A DNA stretch of 64,000 bases from Haematobia irritans. Taxonomy: Eukaryota > Arthropoda > Insecta > Diptera > Muscidae. Numbering within the stretch: the stretch's first letter is position 1; every line of letters starts with the position of its first letter. The position numbers and the translations under genes were made by a program. Shown here in pieces: positions 1-12,107 of this stretch. Where the stretch lies: the NCBI RefSeq assembly GCF_050003625.1, contig NC_134399.1, positions 147,616,473-147,680,472 of the forward strand, given 5' to 3'. Under the pieces are notes generated by a model. It was not told the DNA's origin. It did no database searches and was given only the letters and a program-made list of their open reading frames with translations.

Positions 1-31
1 TCAATTATTATTTTCATTGTTTTATACCCGT

Positions 32-243
32 GGGAGCCACCGTGGTGTAATGGTTAGCATGACCGCCTTGCATACACAAGGTCGTGGGTTCGATTCCTGA
101 TTCGACCGAACACCAAAAGTTTTTCAGCGGTGGATTATTCTACCTCAGTAATGCTGGTGACATTTCTGAGGGTTACAAAGCTTTTCTAAGTGGTTTCACT
201 GCAATGTGGAACGCCGTTCGGACTCGGCTACAAAAAGGAGGTA
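32..243 (+). repeat. tRNA-derived SINE, 3'-truncated copy
   Basis: Head of a SINE also seen at 5526-5880, 9281-10457, 11474-11797 and 60977-61320. It holds an A-box-like stretch (TGGTGTAATGGTTAGCATG) and a perfect RNA polymerase III B box (GGTTCGATTCC). The copy stops inside the body and lacks the CTAACCT tail. The cloverleaf is degenerate, so it is not a functional tRNA gene. Confidence 0.85.
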
Positions 244-734
244 CTCTGTGGAACAGTTATAAGTTAGTGCATATGTTTGCAACACCCAGAAGAAAACGAA
301 ATGGACATATTGTATTTGGCAATAATGCTCATGGTCGTCCCCTGAGTCGATTTGTGAACGCATTTTTGTGATCAAAGTCTAGGTCGACATTTTAGACCAA
401 TCAAATTTGACTGTTTTGGGTTAGAATAGAACCCCACTGATTTTGGAAAAAATTCGGTTTAAATTTAGATATAGCTCCCACATATATCTTTCCCATATCT
501 CCAATATCTATCGACATATAAATCGTAAAGATACTTTTGCGAAATTGAATAAAAATGGCTTTAGATATCAATATTTCCCATATTTTTTACTAACGTTGTG
601 CTTCGCCCCAGGACCTTAGCGGATTTACATTTGAAGTCTAGAGATTTTCTATGAAGTCTAAAAAATTAGTTCAGATTTAAATGCGTGAGTATGGAAACAT
701 AAACCTTTATTTGTAGTTCCCAAAATTGCAAATG
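244..734. other. Degenerate repeat-derived DNA, no gene
   Basis: No credible coding region. About 430-570 carries worn phrases of the E-type repeat described at 28032-29763 (wording such as TTAGATATAGCTCCCA). Confidence 0.4.
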
Positions 735-1497
735 GGCCATATCGGTCCACTTTTACGTATAACCCCATATAAACGGACCCCCAAATTTGGCTTTCAAACC
801 CTCTAAGAGAAGCAAATCCGATCATGCTGAAATTTGGTACATGGTGTTACTATATGGTCTCCAACAACCACGCAAAAATTGGTCCATATCGGACCACTTT
901 TACGTATAGCTTGCTATTGCTCTAAGAGAGGCAAATTTCATCCGATCCGGCCGAAATTTGTACATGATGTTAGTATATGGTCTCTAACAATCAAGCAAAA
1001 ATTGGTCCACATCGGTCCATAATTATATATAGCCCGCATATAAACCGGTCCCCCGATTTGGCTTGCGGAGCCTCTAAGAGAAGCAAATTTCATCCGATCC
1101 GGCTGAAATTTGGTACATGGTGTTGGTATATGTTCTCTAAAGACCATGCAAAAATTGGTCCACATTGACCCACAATTACATATAGCCCCCATATAAGCCG
1201 ATCCCCAGGTTTGTCCTCCGGAGCCCCTTGGAGGAGTAAAATTCATCCGATCCGGTTGAATTTTGGAACAAGGTGTTAGAATGTGGTCTCTAACAAACAC
1301 GCAAGAATTGGTCCATATCGGTCCATAATTATATATAGCCCCCATATAAACCGTTCCCCAGATTTGATCTCCGGAGCCTCTTGGAGGAGCAAAATTCATC
1401 CGATCCGGTTGAAATTTGCAACGTGGTGTTAGTCTAAGGCCGCTAGTAACCATGCCAAAATTGGTCCATATCGGTCTATAGTTATATATAGCCATAT
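735..1497 (-). repeat. D-family tandem array (about 150-bp units)
   Basis: About five diverged copies of a unit with the phrases CCATATCGGTCCA, TATATAGCCCCCATATAAACC and TTCATCCGATCCGG. The same unit fills 15700-16660, 24640-25240, 30960-32060, 54540-55850 and 59400-60310. The period keeps a frame open on both strands, which explains the apparent ORFs. No terminal structures are present, so this is an internal fragment of a D element. Confidence 0.8.
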
Positions 1498-2363
1498 AGG
1501 ATAATATGGGATTTTTGTCTTATATGGAATGTGCTTATATCCGTTACCTACTGTATGTATGATTTCCATTCATACATATATAGAAGGATATATACATTTA
1601 TACAATATGTATATGCTTGCATACCATCAGCCAGGCAATTGTAGTTTTGTGGTGTTGACCTACATTGATGAGTTGTTTTAAATGACTGGATAAATTGCCC
1701 TTAATTTTAAAGGTAAATGAAATTTTTTGGTTAGCATACAAATATAAACCATCCACAGTCATGGACACTGCTGATAGATAGGCAAAAAGATAGATGAAGA
1801 GACATCCAAAAATAGGAAGAAAATCTATAAAGCTTTAGTATGGGAGAATCTTTAATAAATGCAAAATTTTATTTCATTTACTGCCTTGTTATAAGTTATA
1901 TCCTCCCTGAGTTTTTGTTCTATGTCCATGACATGGTGTCTTTGTTTTCTCTAAAAATGCTAATGTTTTATGTCATCTGTATTCCCTAAGATATGAAATT
2001 TCCATATTTCGATCGATTGTTGCCATAGCCATAATTCATGTTTCTCTAATAAATACATTTCATTGTCATTTAGCTTTTATTTTCAAAAACCAAAAAAAAA
2101 AAAATACAATTGCCGCAAAACTACCCAGTCAAAGCCCATATAGCAGACAACGTTGGTATGATTTGTTGACACCAACTTAGAGCTCGATACCAAAAAAAAA
2201 AAAAAACAGAAAATACTCCAACATATTTATGAGTCGCAAGATATGACTGCAATACATAAAATAAACAATAGATATGCTAAAAACAATAACACATACACAT
2301 CAAGGATCTCCCAGTAAATACGGTCTAAGGAAAGTGAATTAAAATTTCATATAATGATTATTA
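1498..2363. other. Unique AT-rich DNA, nothing recognised
   Basis: No repeat family, RNA gene or convincing coding region seen. Short poly-A runs lie near 2091 and 2192. Confidence 0.5.
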
Positions 2364-2880
2364 CACTGAAAAAAAGTTAGCCCGGCTCCAAGGATTTTGT
2401 GTTTACACTAAAGATTTTGATATTGATTCCAAACCAAAGAAGCAGAGAATTGAAGTAAGCATACGTTTAGGATAAATTTCTCTTTTAAACTTTAGTTAAG
2501 ACATACTAGGAAACAATTTTTAATTAATTTGTTTTTTTCTTCATGTGCTTTCAAATTCTTTAAAAAATATCTTAACGACATCTAATTTGGCTTTTCTATC
2601 TTTAAAAGTTCGTTTCATTTGTATGATTGTCAAAAATGAGCATTTTAAATTCTTTGGCATGATAATTCATTTAAATTTTAACAAAGTTTTTTCTTGACAC
2701 TTATTATATACTTTCGTTTGCTAAACTATATTTTCTTTCGTTTGGAATACATAGGAATCTTTCTTAACTATAAGGACAAAACGACTTCATTGTACACATG
2801 TTATGGACATATAGATAGGGAAAAAAAATTGTTACATGATGCAAAAAAACAGAAAACAAGTATATAAGGCCACAAGTTTG
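2364..2880 (+). repeat. B-family MITE, 3'-degraded
   Basis: Starts CACTGAAAAAAAG and continues with the GCCCGGCTCCAAGGATTTTG and CCAAAGAAGCAGAGAATTGAAGT phrases shared with the complete copy at 6149-6783. The middle is diverged and the right end could not be located. Confidence 0.6.
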
Positions 2881-2972
2881 CCCGGGGCGAATTTTAAACA
2901 GTTAGCACCATGGAACGCATTCAATATGTTACTTTTCTTTGAAAATAATTTCTCTTATCGTGTTAGCATATA

Positions 2973-4227
2973 ACAGGTTGGCTGATAAGTTCCCGGTCTG
3001 GCACATAGATGACGTCGCTAGTATTAAATGCATACATTTTTATATAGTACCAACCTTCAAATGATTCGTGTCAAAATTTGACGTCTGTAAGTCTATTAGT
3101 TTGTGAGATAGAGCGTCTATTGTGAAGCAACTTTTGTTATTGTGAAAAAAAATGGTAAAAATGAATTTCGTGTTTTGATAAAATACTGTTTTCTGAAGGG
3201 AAAAAAATACGGTGAAAGCAAAAACTTCGCTTGATAATGAGTTTCCGGACTCTGCCCCAGGGAAATCAACAATAATTGATTGGTATGCAAAATTCAAGCG
3301 TGGTGAAATGAGCACGGAGGACGGTGAACGCAGTGGACGTCCAAAAGAGGTGGTTACCGACGAAAACATCAAAAAAATCCACAAAATGATTTTGAATGAC
3401 CGTAAAATGAAGTTGATTGAGTTAGCAGAGGCCTTAAAGATATCAAAGGAACGTGTTGGTCATATCATTCATCAATATTTGGATATGCGGAAGCTCTGTG
3501 CAAAATAGGTGCCGTCGCGAGCTCACATTTGATCAAAAACAACGACGTATTGATGGTTCTGAGCAGTGTTTGCAGCTGTTAACTCGTAATACACCCGAGT
3601 TTTTCCGTCGATATGTGACAATGGATGAAACATGGCTCCATCACTACACTCCTGAGTCCAATCGACAGTCGGCTGAGTGGACAGCGACCGGTGAACCGTC
3701 TCCGAAGCGTGTTTTTTGGGATGCGCATGGAATAATTTTTATCGATTATCTTGAGAAGGGAAAAACCATCAACAGTGACTATTATATGGCATTATTGGAG
3801 CGCTTTAAGGTCGAAATCGCGGCAAAACGGCCCCTTATGAAGAAGAAAAATGTGTTGTTCTACCAAGACAACGCACCGTGCCACAAGTCATTGAGAACGA
3901 TGGCAAAAATTCATGAATTGGGCTTCGAATTGCTTCCCCACCCACCGTATTCTCCAGATCTTGCCCCCAGGGACTTGTTCTTGTTCTCAGACCTCAAAAG
4001 GATGCTCGCAGGGAAAAAAATTGTCTGCAATGAAGAGATGATCGCCGAAACTGAGGCCTATTTTGAGGCAAAACCGAAGGAGTACTACCAAAATGGTATC
4101 AAAAAATTGGAAGGTCGTTATAAACGTTGTATCGCTCTTGAAGGAAACTATGTTGAATAATAAAAACGAATTTTGACAAAAAAATGTGTTTTTCTTTGTT
4201 AGACCGGGGACTTATCAGTCAACCTGT
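2973..4227 (+). mobile_element. Mariner transposon, Himar1-like (irritans subfamily)
   Basis: Complete outline of a mariner: 1,255 bp bounded by TA dinucleotides (2971-2972 and 4228-4229), with inverted ends starting ACAGGTTGGCTGATAAG on the left and ending CTTATCAGTCAACCTGT on the right. Between them lies a damaged transposase gene (separate entry). The ends and protein closely match Himar1, the horn-fly irritans-subfamily mariner, as I recall it. It is non-autonomous because the gene is broken. Confidence 0.95.
3152..4160 (+). pseudogene. Broken Himar1-like mariner transposase
   Basis: Cut-and-paste transposase of the mariner (DD34D) family. The probable start ATG is at 3152, but the first codons are out of frame with the rest. 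One stretch is open at 3212-3508 (helix-turn-helix DNA-binding region, with NEFPDSAPGKSTIIDWYAKF and the linker GERSGRPKEV). A stop codon and a further frame change lie near 3507-3525. The catalytic part is open to 4160 and keeps the aspartate motifs VTMDETW, YQDNAPCH and SPDLAPRD. Compared with the 348-residue Himar1 protein I remember, about 13 residues are missing after the PSPKR motif (near 3705). At least two frameshifts, a nonsense codon and a deletion make this non-functional. Confidence 0.93.
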
Positions 4228-5466
4228 TATAGTGCATATGCAATAGACGACATTTTTGGCGGGTCAAAAATGGTAAATATTCAGTAAATATCTGCGGTAA
4301 AATATAGATGATATTATGGACATTTGAGTCCACAACACCGAAAAAAAGTGAACTGTTTTATAGGAAGAATGAACTACCTTCCACGAAAATTGAAGTAAAT
4401 GTTACTCCACAATTTGAGATTTCCACAAAGCGTTGTTAAAGCCGGGAAAATGTAATGCACTGTTGTACTTTTTAACTGCAGTTCACGAAATTACATCATC
4501 TCATAGAAGAAAAAATTAACTAAAAATAAAAAAGAAATTCGTACAGTAGTTCAGTCTTACTATTTTTGGGAGTCGTACGAAAATCTTCTTTTGCTTTAGT
4601 TCATATTGAATTTATGTGAACGGTCATTGAACTTTATACCCACGTTTAGTTCATAAAATTTTTTAGACATACTTAAAAAAAATAAAATTTCATGAAGCTG
4701 TGGAAAATTTCGAAAAAAATAATAAAATTAAACTACTAGCAAATAATTTTTTTCCAATAAAATAAAGTTAAATTTAGTGTTATTTTAACTACGGAATTTT
4801 TTTTTCTGTGAATTTTAAAATTAGAAACATACTCCTCTCTGGAGGCAATCGGTTCAAATGGTAAAGTGTTCGCAGTGAAATTTTAATTAGATTCTAGATT
4901 TTTAGGAAAATTGTCTGCAAAATTTCTAGAGGAACTCTGCGAACTGACAGCTTTATCGTAAACCTTGATAATTTTTAAGTTATACGAACTCAGAACGTTT
5001 TGACATACGAGCGCGATTTGTGTTGTTTTCAGTAACATAAAAGATTCATCCCGCCCCAAAAAAATGGAATCAAATCGTTTTCAAACATTTTGGTACGATT
5101 ATTTTTTACAACTTTCAACATGGTTAACTCAACAATAATGCACGCAAAGAAAAAAAAAGCGTTTGGAAAACGTGTGCCGAAAACGTTTTTCTTTTGTTAG
5201 AGTTTTTTGAATTGCTTCGAAAATTTTAAACTTTTATCACCAAAAAATTCGTTTGTTACAAAATTTTTATTTTTTCAATAAAAAAATATATTTTTGAACC
5301 AACAACACAGTCCATTTCGTTTATATCAAGCACTGTTTTTTTTCTGACTTTAATAAGACACATTTTACAGTTCATAGTAAAAATTTAATATTTAATAATA
5401 GTAAGTAATATTGAACATCTTTTCGGAATCTTCCGAACATATCTGGAATATATGTAAAAAAAACCT
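4228..5466. other. Non-coding DNA with a possible worn inverted-repeat MITE
   Basis: No gene recognised. Between about 4336 and 4812 the ends (CACCGAAAAAAAGTGAACTG and a right edge rich in AATAAAGTTAAATTTAGTG) resemble the A-family foldback at 50940-51798, so this may be an old copy. The remainder is AT-rich and featureless. Confidence 0.35.
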
Positions 5467-5525
5467 TTTTGGTGTTCAGTCGAAGAAGGGTTCAAACCCA
5501 CGACCCTTGGTATGCAAGGCGGACG
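5467..5525 (-). repeat. SINE head fragment
   Basis: Antisense piece of the SINE head (CACGACCCTTGGTATGCAAGGCGG). It is cut off where the next, longer SINE copy begins. Confidence 0.7.
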
Positions 5526-5880
5526 TAGGTTAGGTTAGGTTAGGTTATGTGGCAGCCCGATGTAGCAGGCTCACTTAGACTATCCAGTCCATTGTGATAC
5601 CACATTGATGAACTTCTCTCTTATCACTGAGTGCTGCCCGATTCCATGTTAAGCTCAATGACAAGGGACCTCCTTTTTATAGCCGAGTCCGAACGGCGTC
5701 CCACATTGCAGTGAAATCACTTAGAGAAGCTTTGTAACCCTCAGCAATGTCACCAGCAGTACTGAGGTGGGATAATCCACCGCTGAAAAACTTTTTGGTA
5801 TTCGGTCGAAGCAGGAATCGGACCCACGACCTTGTGTATGCAAGGCGGCCATGCTAACCATTGCAGCACGGTGGCTGCCA
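5526..5880 (-). repeat. tRNA-derived SINE, near full length
   Basis: Antisense copy running from the tail (repeated TAGGT/CTAACCT units at 5526-5553) to the head (GCACGGTGGCTGCC at 5867-5880). The body matches the other copies over its full length. It abuts an older SINE head fragment on its left and a mariner fossil on its right. Confidence 0.9.
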
Positions 5881-5884
5881 AACC

Positions 5885-6145
5885 AGTGTTGCTGTGTGCC
5901 AACTGATATTGCAAGATCGTCATGTGATCTATTGCGAGATTGAGACAACATTAAGCATTAGTGGGACCAGCATACATTGGTTCGCGTTGGATTCCACACA
6001 ATTTTTCAAGCACTCGATCGCCGTGCTTCGAATCTTGGATTTACGCGTAAAATAAATATCAATGACTGTAGGAGTGTTTCTAGATGAGCCAAATCCAACT
6101 AACGTTGCCACCGCACGAAACACTTCTATGGTATTTTCGGACAAC
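5885..6145 (+). pseudogene. Mariner-type transposase fossil, N-terminal part
   Basis: Reads as the DNA-binding region of a mariner transposase: VCQLILQDRHVIYCEIETTL followed by SISGTSIH, the helix-turn-helix that recognises the transposon ends. The same segment occurs at 30290-30565 on the other strand. Only about 60 codons are readable, then the frame decays; no catalytic region follows. It belongs to a different mariner lineage from the Himar1-like copy. Confidence 0.65.
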
Positions 6146-6148
6146 CTG

Positions 6149-6783
6149 CACTGAAAAGAAGCATGCCCGGTTCCAAAGATTTTTTCTTTACTTTAAAAAA
6201 AATGGTATTGATTCCGAGCCAAAGAAGCGGAGAATACAAGTAAGGATACTTTTAAGACACAATTCTCTTTTAAATTTGGGTTTTGTGTACTTACTTCTAG
6301 GAAGCAAATTTTAATTTTTCGCTTCTTTGGCTTATTTTCTTCATATGCTATCAAAGTCTTTTAAAAACGAGTTAAGGACAACTTTATTTTCCAAATGAAG
6401 ACTCGACATCCAGTAGAAATTATGCTATGTTTCAAGTAAAAAACATCTTTAAAATAAAGTTTTGAAAAACGTGTCCTAAATTTGAACGATTTTTTGCTTT
6501 ATAGTCAAGACGCAAAAAGGCAACAAACTTTAAAGACAAATTCATTAAATTTAAAGAATTTTTCTGAATTATTAAAGTCAAGTTGACCTTAGCCCAAACA
6601 TTTTTTCTCTCATGTTATGATATCCATTTTTAAGTCAAATCACTTAATTATAAAGACATTACGACTTCATTGAAAAGTTTATCGACTTTATATTAGAGAA
6701 ATGCGTCTTCTATGTTAAGCAAAATTTGCATTCGTATTTTAAAGACATGAAATCTTTGACTTCACGACAATATTTTTTCAGTG
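6149..6783 (+). mobile_element. B-family MITE, complete copy
   Basis: A 635-bp non-coding element starting CACTGAAAAGAAGCATGCCC and ending with TTTTTTCAGTG, so the outer 9 bp are inverted repeats. Related pieces lie at 2364, 23813, 51128, 54124, 56400 and 63300. No target duplication could be fixed, so the superfamily is unknown. Confidence 0.7.
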
Positions 6784-9059
6784 TGCGCATTTCGCAATCG
6801 TACCACTAGAACCCCGCAGAGTAGTCAATTCTGAGTGATACGGAAACATCAGTTTGATAGTTGTCCTTAAAGAAATCAGTAAAACCAACCGCCGAAGATG
6901 AATCACTCTCCACATCGGCTCAAGCAACTGAATTTCATTAATTCCATTAGAACTAATACACTCTGGTTTAAATGGTATAGTTTCAGCAGTTACATTTCAA
7001 ATTTGCACCATTCTATATTTGTAATTTTTGCCTAGTTTATATGGATTATATCGAAACAACAACCCGTATATACCAAATTTGACATATCTCTATATGAGCC
7101 CCAAATACATCTAGATTTCAAATTTCAAGCAAATTGGATTGGATATCCACAAAAGCCGGATCACAATTTAAGAATCCAAACTGCTTTTGGCAACTCGTTT
7201 CTTTTGCTGGTTTAAAAATTGAACTTATAATCTTCAAGGACTAATATTAAAATCTTATCTCTATTTTATTTCAGGTATATTATCATAGATTTTAAACGAG
7301 TTTTTTGTAAGTATTAATTTAGTTGTATGTGCTGTATATAGATATATAAATTTAACATATTTTGATAGAAATTTATTTAGTGTTCTATCGATTTTTTATT
7401 CTTAAGATTGTTTAAATTAATTTTATTTAATAACTTACTATTAGTAGATATTATTCCACTTCATACAGACTTTATCCCAAGGTAAAAGTTGTGATATATG
7501 GTTCTTTAAAATTCATCATATTATAAAAGAAGTATATAAACTCAAAGTTATATTCTCCTCAATGCAAATATATTGCAATAACACAACCATTATTCTTCAG
7601 AGCACCACCACTCTGAATTATTGGTTTTGCTGAATATAATTCAAAGACCAGGTGTTGCACTCTACACTCCACACACATAACTTAGGATGAGAGTCAGAGA
7701 TAAATAAACGGTATTATAGAAATTTTGGTGAAAATTGAAACAATGAAGCTGATGTAAATACTGAGATAAAAACTCACACTCTAAAATCACTAGCATAAAA
7801 TGAAAAACGAGTACATATGAATTTATACTCATACACAGCAATATATCAAAAATACCAACGTACATATACAGAAATGTGCACATAAACACGATGTCATAAT
7901 GAAAATCATAATTCCTAGAAAAGGCTGAATAAATCACAAAATAACAAAAAATGGGAGAGTTTTCCAACACGACAAGAAAAATAATCATAGGTTGAATAAA
8001 ATCCTAGTCCATGCTAGATTACAAGCATTTATGCATTTTTTGAAATGTCAGAGCATTCCAACAAATTTGCGTTTACCTGCATATGGTAAATCGAAAATCC
8101 TAGTTTTTGAGGGATAATCTTTTTATTTGGTATTCGTATGAATTTGGTTTTTGTTTGAAAGTTTTAAATTCCGTCACATTATGTCCTAAAATTGATCAAA
8201 TCATCCTCATAATTTGCTATATGGACTTTGTATTCTATGGATATTTTTGCGAATATGCTAAAATGGTATTCACAGAGTTTAGTATTGTACGTTTCGTCTA
8301 TGGCAAATGAGAGTGAGTGAATAAACGAATCACTGAATGAATTGCGGTAAAATTCGTGGTATTGTGGTGGTTGCTTGTATCAGTAAATGCTTCAGTACAA
8401 TGATAAACCATGTATATAATATAGGTCTGACTGACATTAATTTGTAGAGGGAATGGGAAAGCGCCTATGTCTTCTTCAAGGCCCTTTTGGAAGCCTTGTT
8501 ATTCCTTTGGATATGCACAGAGATGGTCCGAGTAGCAATTTTTTGGGTTTTCCACTGTCAAAATGTTGTAAACATCGAAAACGTCATATAACATACTTGT
8601 ATAAAATGTAAAAAACGTAGTAAATGTCAAAAACACCTACAGGATGATTAGATTTGATTTCAAAAACTTTTTTAATATCCTAAGTCATGAAAACGTATTT
8701 TAGTTTTTTTTTTTTATATTAAGATCTTTACTCAAAAACAACTTGCTACGCATTTTGAAATTGCTGTGAAAATTGTTTTGGCAAAAATCGGATTTAGGTA
8801 CAACGTGTGGGCATGCAAAAACCAACCACGCAGATTTATATTTATTAATAACTCCGATTTTAATACGGCTATGTGAAATCCAATTGGCAGTCGTATGCCT
8901 ATATTTACTTTATTTTTAAGGAAAAGGCATTCTCAAATCAAGGAAGACATAAATGGTTCTATAAAACGTATACCGTACAAAAAATACTTATACTGCAAAA
9001 AACTAAGTATTTTTTAAAGGTTAGCATTTGCTTTTAATGAAAAGGTATTCATAAATAAA
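6784..9059. other. Mostly unique non-coding DNA
   Basis: A short worn E-type fragment lies about 7040-7145. The short open frames at 7662-7988 (minus) and 8107-8310 (plus) have no recognisable domain or composition of a real gene and are not called. Otherwise nothing is seen. Confidence 0.45.
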
Positions 9060-9280
9060 AACAAGTATATACGGCTGTAAGTTCGGCCAGGCCGAATCTT
9101 ATGTACCCTCCACCATGGATTGTACTAAAGACTGTCATCCACAATCGAATTACTTGGATTGCGGTAACACTTGCCGATGGCAAGGTATCTTAAATCTTTT
9201 TAACACCGTCTTCTCAATTGTACGTTAGCCCATACGGGGATATATTAAGCAACAAAGGCCGATTAAATACGTATGTATCG
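9060..9280 (+). repeat. D-element terminal segment (hairpin end)
   Basis: Starts ACAAGTATATACGG and contains the palindrome TTCGGCCAGGCCGAA typical of this end of D elements (also at 24116 and 58431, and inverted at 32707 and 56208). It is cut off by the SINE that starts at 9281. Confidence 0.8.
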
Positions 9281-10457
9281 GGGAGCCACCGTGGTGCAAT
9301 GGTTAGCATGCCCGCCTTGCATACACAAGGTCGTGGGTTTGGTGGATTATCCCACCTCAGTAATGCTGGTGACATTTCTGAGGGTTTCAAAGCTTCCCTA
9401 AGTGGTTTCACTGCAATGTGGAACGCCGTTCGGACTCGGCTATAAAAAGGAGGTCCCTTGTCATTGAGCTTAACATGGAATCGGGCAGCACTCAGTGATA
9501 AGAGAGAAGTTCACCAACAGTGTTGCCAGTATTTTCCGAGCTCTTGTCCCCAAAATGGATCGCTTTTATCCCCAAAAATCCCCAATTTAATTTAAAATTC
9601 CCCATAAAAATCCCCAAGAAATTTTTGCCAAGTTTTTTGAAAAAAAAGTAAACGAATAGACTCTGCTGTAGAAAATCCGTACAAAATTAAAAAAAAAAAA
9701 AGAAAACATTTTAAGTAAAATAAAAATGTGCAATTGAATGAAGATTTCAAATCACAAAGCCAGGAGACGGGTACTCAAAATATCATCCGATACCAGCCCC
9801 CATCAGAGTTAATTATTGGAATAAAGAGTCATCGAGTCATCTTATGCAAATCCTCGCTCGAGAAATAAAAATGGGAGTTCGGTCAACATATAGTCAAGAA
9901 ATAAAATTGACTTATCGATCAAAATGCGTTGCTGTCCGATATGAACTCTACTCTGTATGTGCGGGATATGGGATATATGTTCAAAATCAGTGATGTACGC
10001 ATATGAGTCCTTACGAAATAATTTCACAATAGTAAAAAATTTCTTAGGAAAAAGAGTAAATTGTAAAGAAGCTCTTGGGCCACCCAAATAAATTCCGTGG
10101 AATAAAGAGGAGGAAAGTTTTTTTTATATTTTTGAGAATCTCTGTACTTCATTAAGCCTTTTTTTAAGCATGTAAAGAATTTCATATAAACAATAGTTCT
10201 TACTGTGATAATTACTCGTATACTGAACAAATATCGAAAATTCCCCGCAAAAATCCCCAAATTTGTGGAAATTCCCCACCAAATCCCCAAGTCCCCAACT
10301 CAAAAATTTTGTCCCCATCCACGAAAAAATATCCCCGATTTGGGGAAAAATCCCCAATACTGGCAACACTGTTCACCAATGTGGTATCACAATGGACTGA
10401 ATAGTCTAAGAGAGCCTGATATATCGGGCTGCCACCTAACCTAAGCTAACCTAACCT
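9281..10457 (+). repeat. tRNA-derived SINE split by a hAT-type MITE
   Basis: SINE head and body at 9281-9517 and tail at 10372-10457, ending in CTAACCTAACCT. The head has an internal deletion just after the B box start (GGGTTTGGTGG). The two halves join perfectly once the 854-bp MITE and one copy of its 8-bp duplication are removed. Confidence 0.9.
9518..10371. mobile_element. hAT-type MITE with 8-bp target duplication
   Basis: A non-coding 854-bp element with exact 16-bp inverted ends CAGTGTTGCCAGTATT, flanked on both sides by TTCACCAA (9510-9517 and 10372-10379). An 8-bp duplication and CAG..CTG ends fit the hAT superfamily. Both sub-terminal regions are crowded with TCCCCAA-type motifs (9555-9625 and 10240-10360), as expected for transposase-binding arrays in hAT elements. 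No transposase is encoded. Confidence 0.93.
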
Positions 10458-10966
10458 GAAATTTTGTCTGTAGTTATTTGAAATTGTAAAATTTTATCAA
10501 TTTGAGTAATTTTTATGAAGATTTTCTCTAAATTCAATATTTGTCTCTTTAAAAGGCATACTTTCATCTCCATTTTAGCTTTAACAATACCGATGGTTAT
10601 ATATGAAGCCGTATATTGTACATATATTCTCAATTTCGTAATTGAGTGTATGCCCTCTTTCCATTCTCATGTCTTTGTATGCATGTACGTATGCATTTTC
10701 ATCGGAGAAAACCGCAAAAAGTCAACAATGCTTTCACTCGCATACTGTCGCATACCAGTAAATCCAATGACAGCATCAGCAAATATTTTGGTTTTAAAAA
10801 TGGTTGACAATAACTTAACTTTATTTTCCGGGAAAAATCAAACAAAAAGACAGGATTAATATGAAAACAATGGCTGGTCGAATACGCATAAATATTTCAC
10901 TCAGAGATTTTGCTTGTGATAGGTAGTGTTGAGCTAAAGTGCTTGGCGTGAAGCAACTTTTGTTGC
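10458..10966. other. Unique non-coding DNA
   Basis: No recognised feature. An open frame at 10515-10859 has no domain or known motif and is treated as chance. Confidence 0.45.
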
Positions 10967-11256
10967 TACACACAAAAAAAAATTTTCTGATTCAATCACG
11001 AAATTAATTGATCCAATTCATTTTTTAATTGGAATGTCTTCAATCACAGATAGTATCAATTAAAAAATTAATTGACGGTCAATTAAAAATTAATTGATCC
11101 ACTTAAAAAAATTAATTGATACTATTAATTTGTGTGATTGATTTTTGTTTCAATTAAAAAATTTGTTGATTCAATTAAATTTTTAATTGAATATTTTTTA
11201 AAACTCAATTAAAATTTTAATTGGAAAAATGTACGTGAAAATTCTGTGTAAGTAAA
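10967..11256. repeat. G-family MITE, AATTAATTG-rich palindromic element
   Basis: Begins CACACAAAAAAAAA, ends near TTCTGTGT, and is made of repeated TTAATTGA/TCAATTAA words, so it can fold extensively. A second copy lies at 26975-27187 with clearer CACAAAAAAA and TTTTTTTGTGT ends. No coding capacity. Confidence 0.65.
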
Positions 11257-11339
11257 AAAAAATCGATTGAAAAGAAAGAGGGTTGACAAACGAAACAAAA
11301 ATTCAATTCGAAACTCAGAAAATACACCACTATTACTGA

Positions 11340-12107
11340 GAGAGCATCTCTGCAAAACCCTTTGGAGTTGAAACTGGTATAGAACCATGTAGTAACATCG
11401 GGTATAAAATTTCAACCGAATCGGATGAAATTTACTCCTGCTCCGGAGGTCAAATCTAGTGTCCGGTTTATATTGGGGCCACCGTGGTGCAATGGTTAGC
11501 ATGCCCGCCTTGCATACACAAGGTCGTGGGTTCGATTCCTGCTTTGACCGAACACCAAAAAGTTTTTCAGCGGTGGATTATCCCACCTCAGTAATGCTGG
11601 TGACATTTCTGAGAGTTTCAAAGCTTCTCTAATGTGGAACACCGTTCGGACTCGGCTATAAAAAGGAGGTCCCTTATCATTGAGCTTAACATGGCCAGCA
11701 CTCAGTGATAAGAGAGAAGTTCACCAATGTAGTATCACAATGGACTGAATAGTCTAAGTGAGCCTGATACATCGGGCTGCCACCTAACCTAACCTATATC
11801 TAAATTTGATCCGATTTCTTCCAAATTCAACAGCATTTGTCCTTATTCTCAAAAACCACCCTGCACCAAATTTCATCCGAATCGGTTAATAATTGCGACC
11901 AGAATCCTGTGAACAACAAATACATGGAGAGGCGGACGGACGGACGGACGGACACAATGCGCTAGATCGACTCAGGAGGTGATTCTGAGTCGATCGGTAT
12001 ATATTTTATGGGGTCTAAAATCAATATTTCTGGTAGGCAAATTTTTTGGCCGATCAAAGTTATTATACCCTGACCACTATGTGGTTTAGGGTATAAAAAT
12101 AAAATTA
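11340..12107 (+). repeat. Repeat element with GGAC microsatellite, interrupted by a SINE
   Basis: A D/E-like element: a worn unit at 11350-11473, a SINE, then 11798-12107. The right part has a GGAC microsatellite (11934-11953), a perfect 11-bp stem GATCGACTCAG/CTGAGTCGATC (11966-11996), and the usual end TTATACCCTGACCACTATGT then GGGTATAAAAA. Confidence 0.7.
11474..11797 (+). repeat. tRNA-derived SINE
   Basis: Head with A and B boxes, body and CTAACCTAACCT tail. About 25 bp are missing after GCTTCTCTAA and a few bases in the CATGGCCAGCAC segment. It lies inside the repeat element at 11340-12107. Confidence 0.9.

Noticed and set aside
7262..7275. Splice-acceptor-like TTTATTTCAGGT (also a similar one near 56840)
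   Set aside because: No open frame of credible coding character follows either site.
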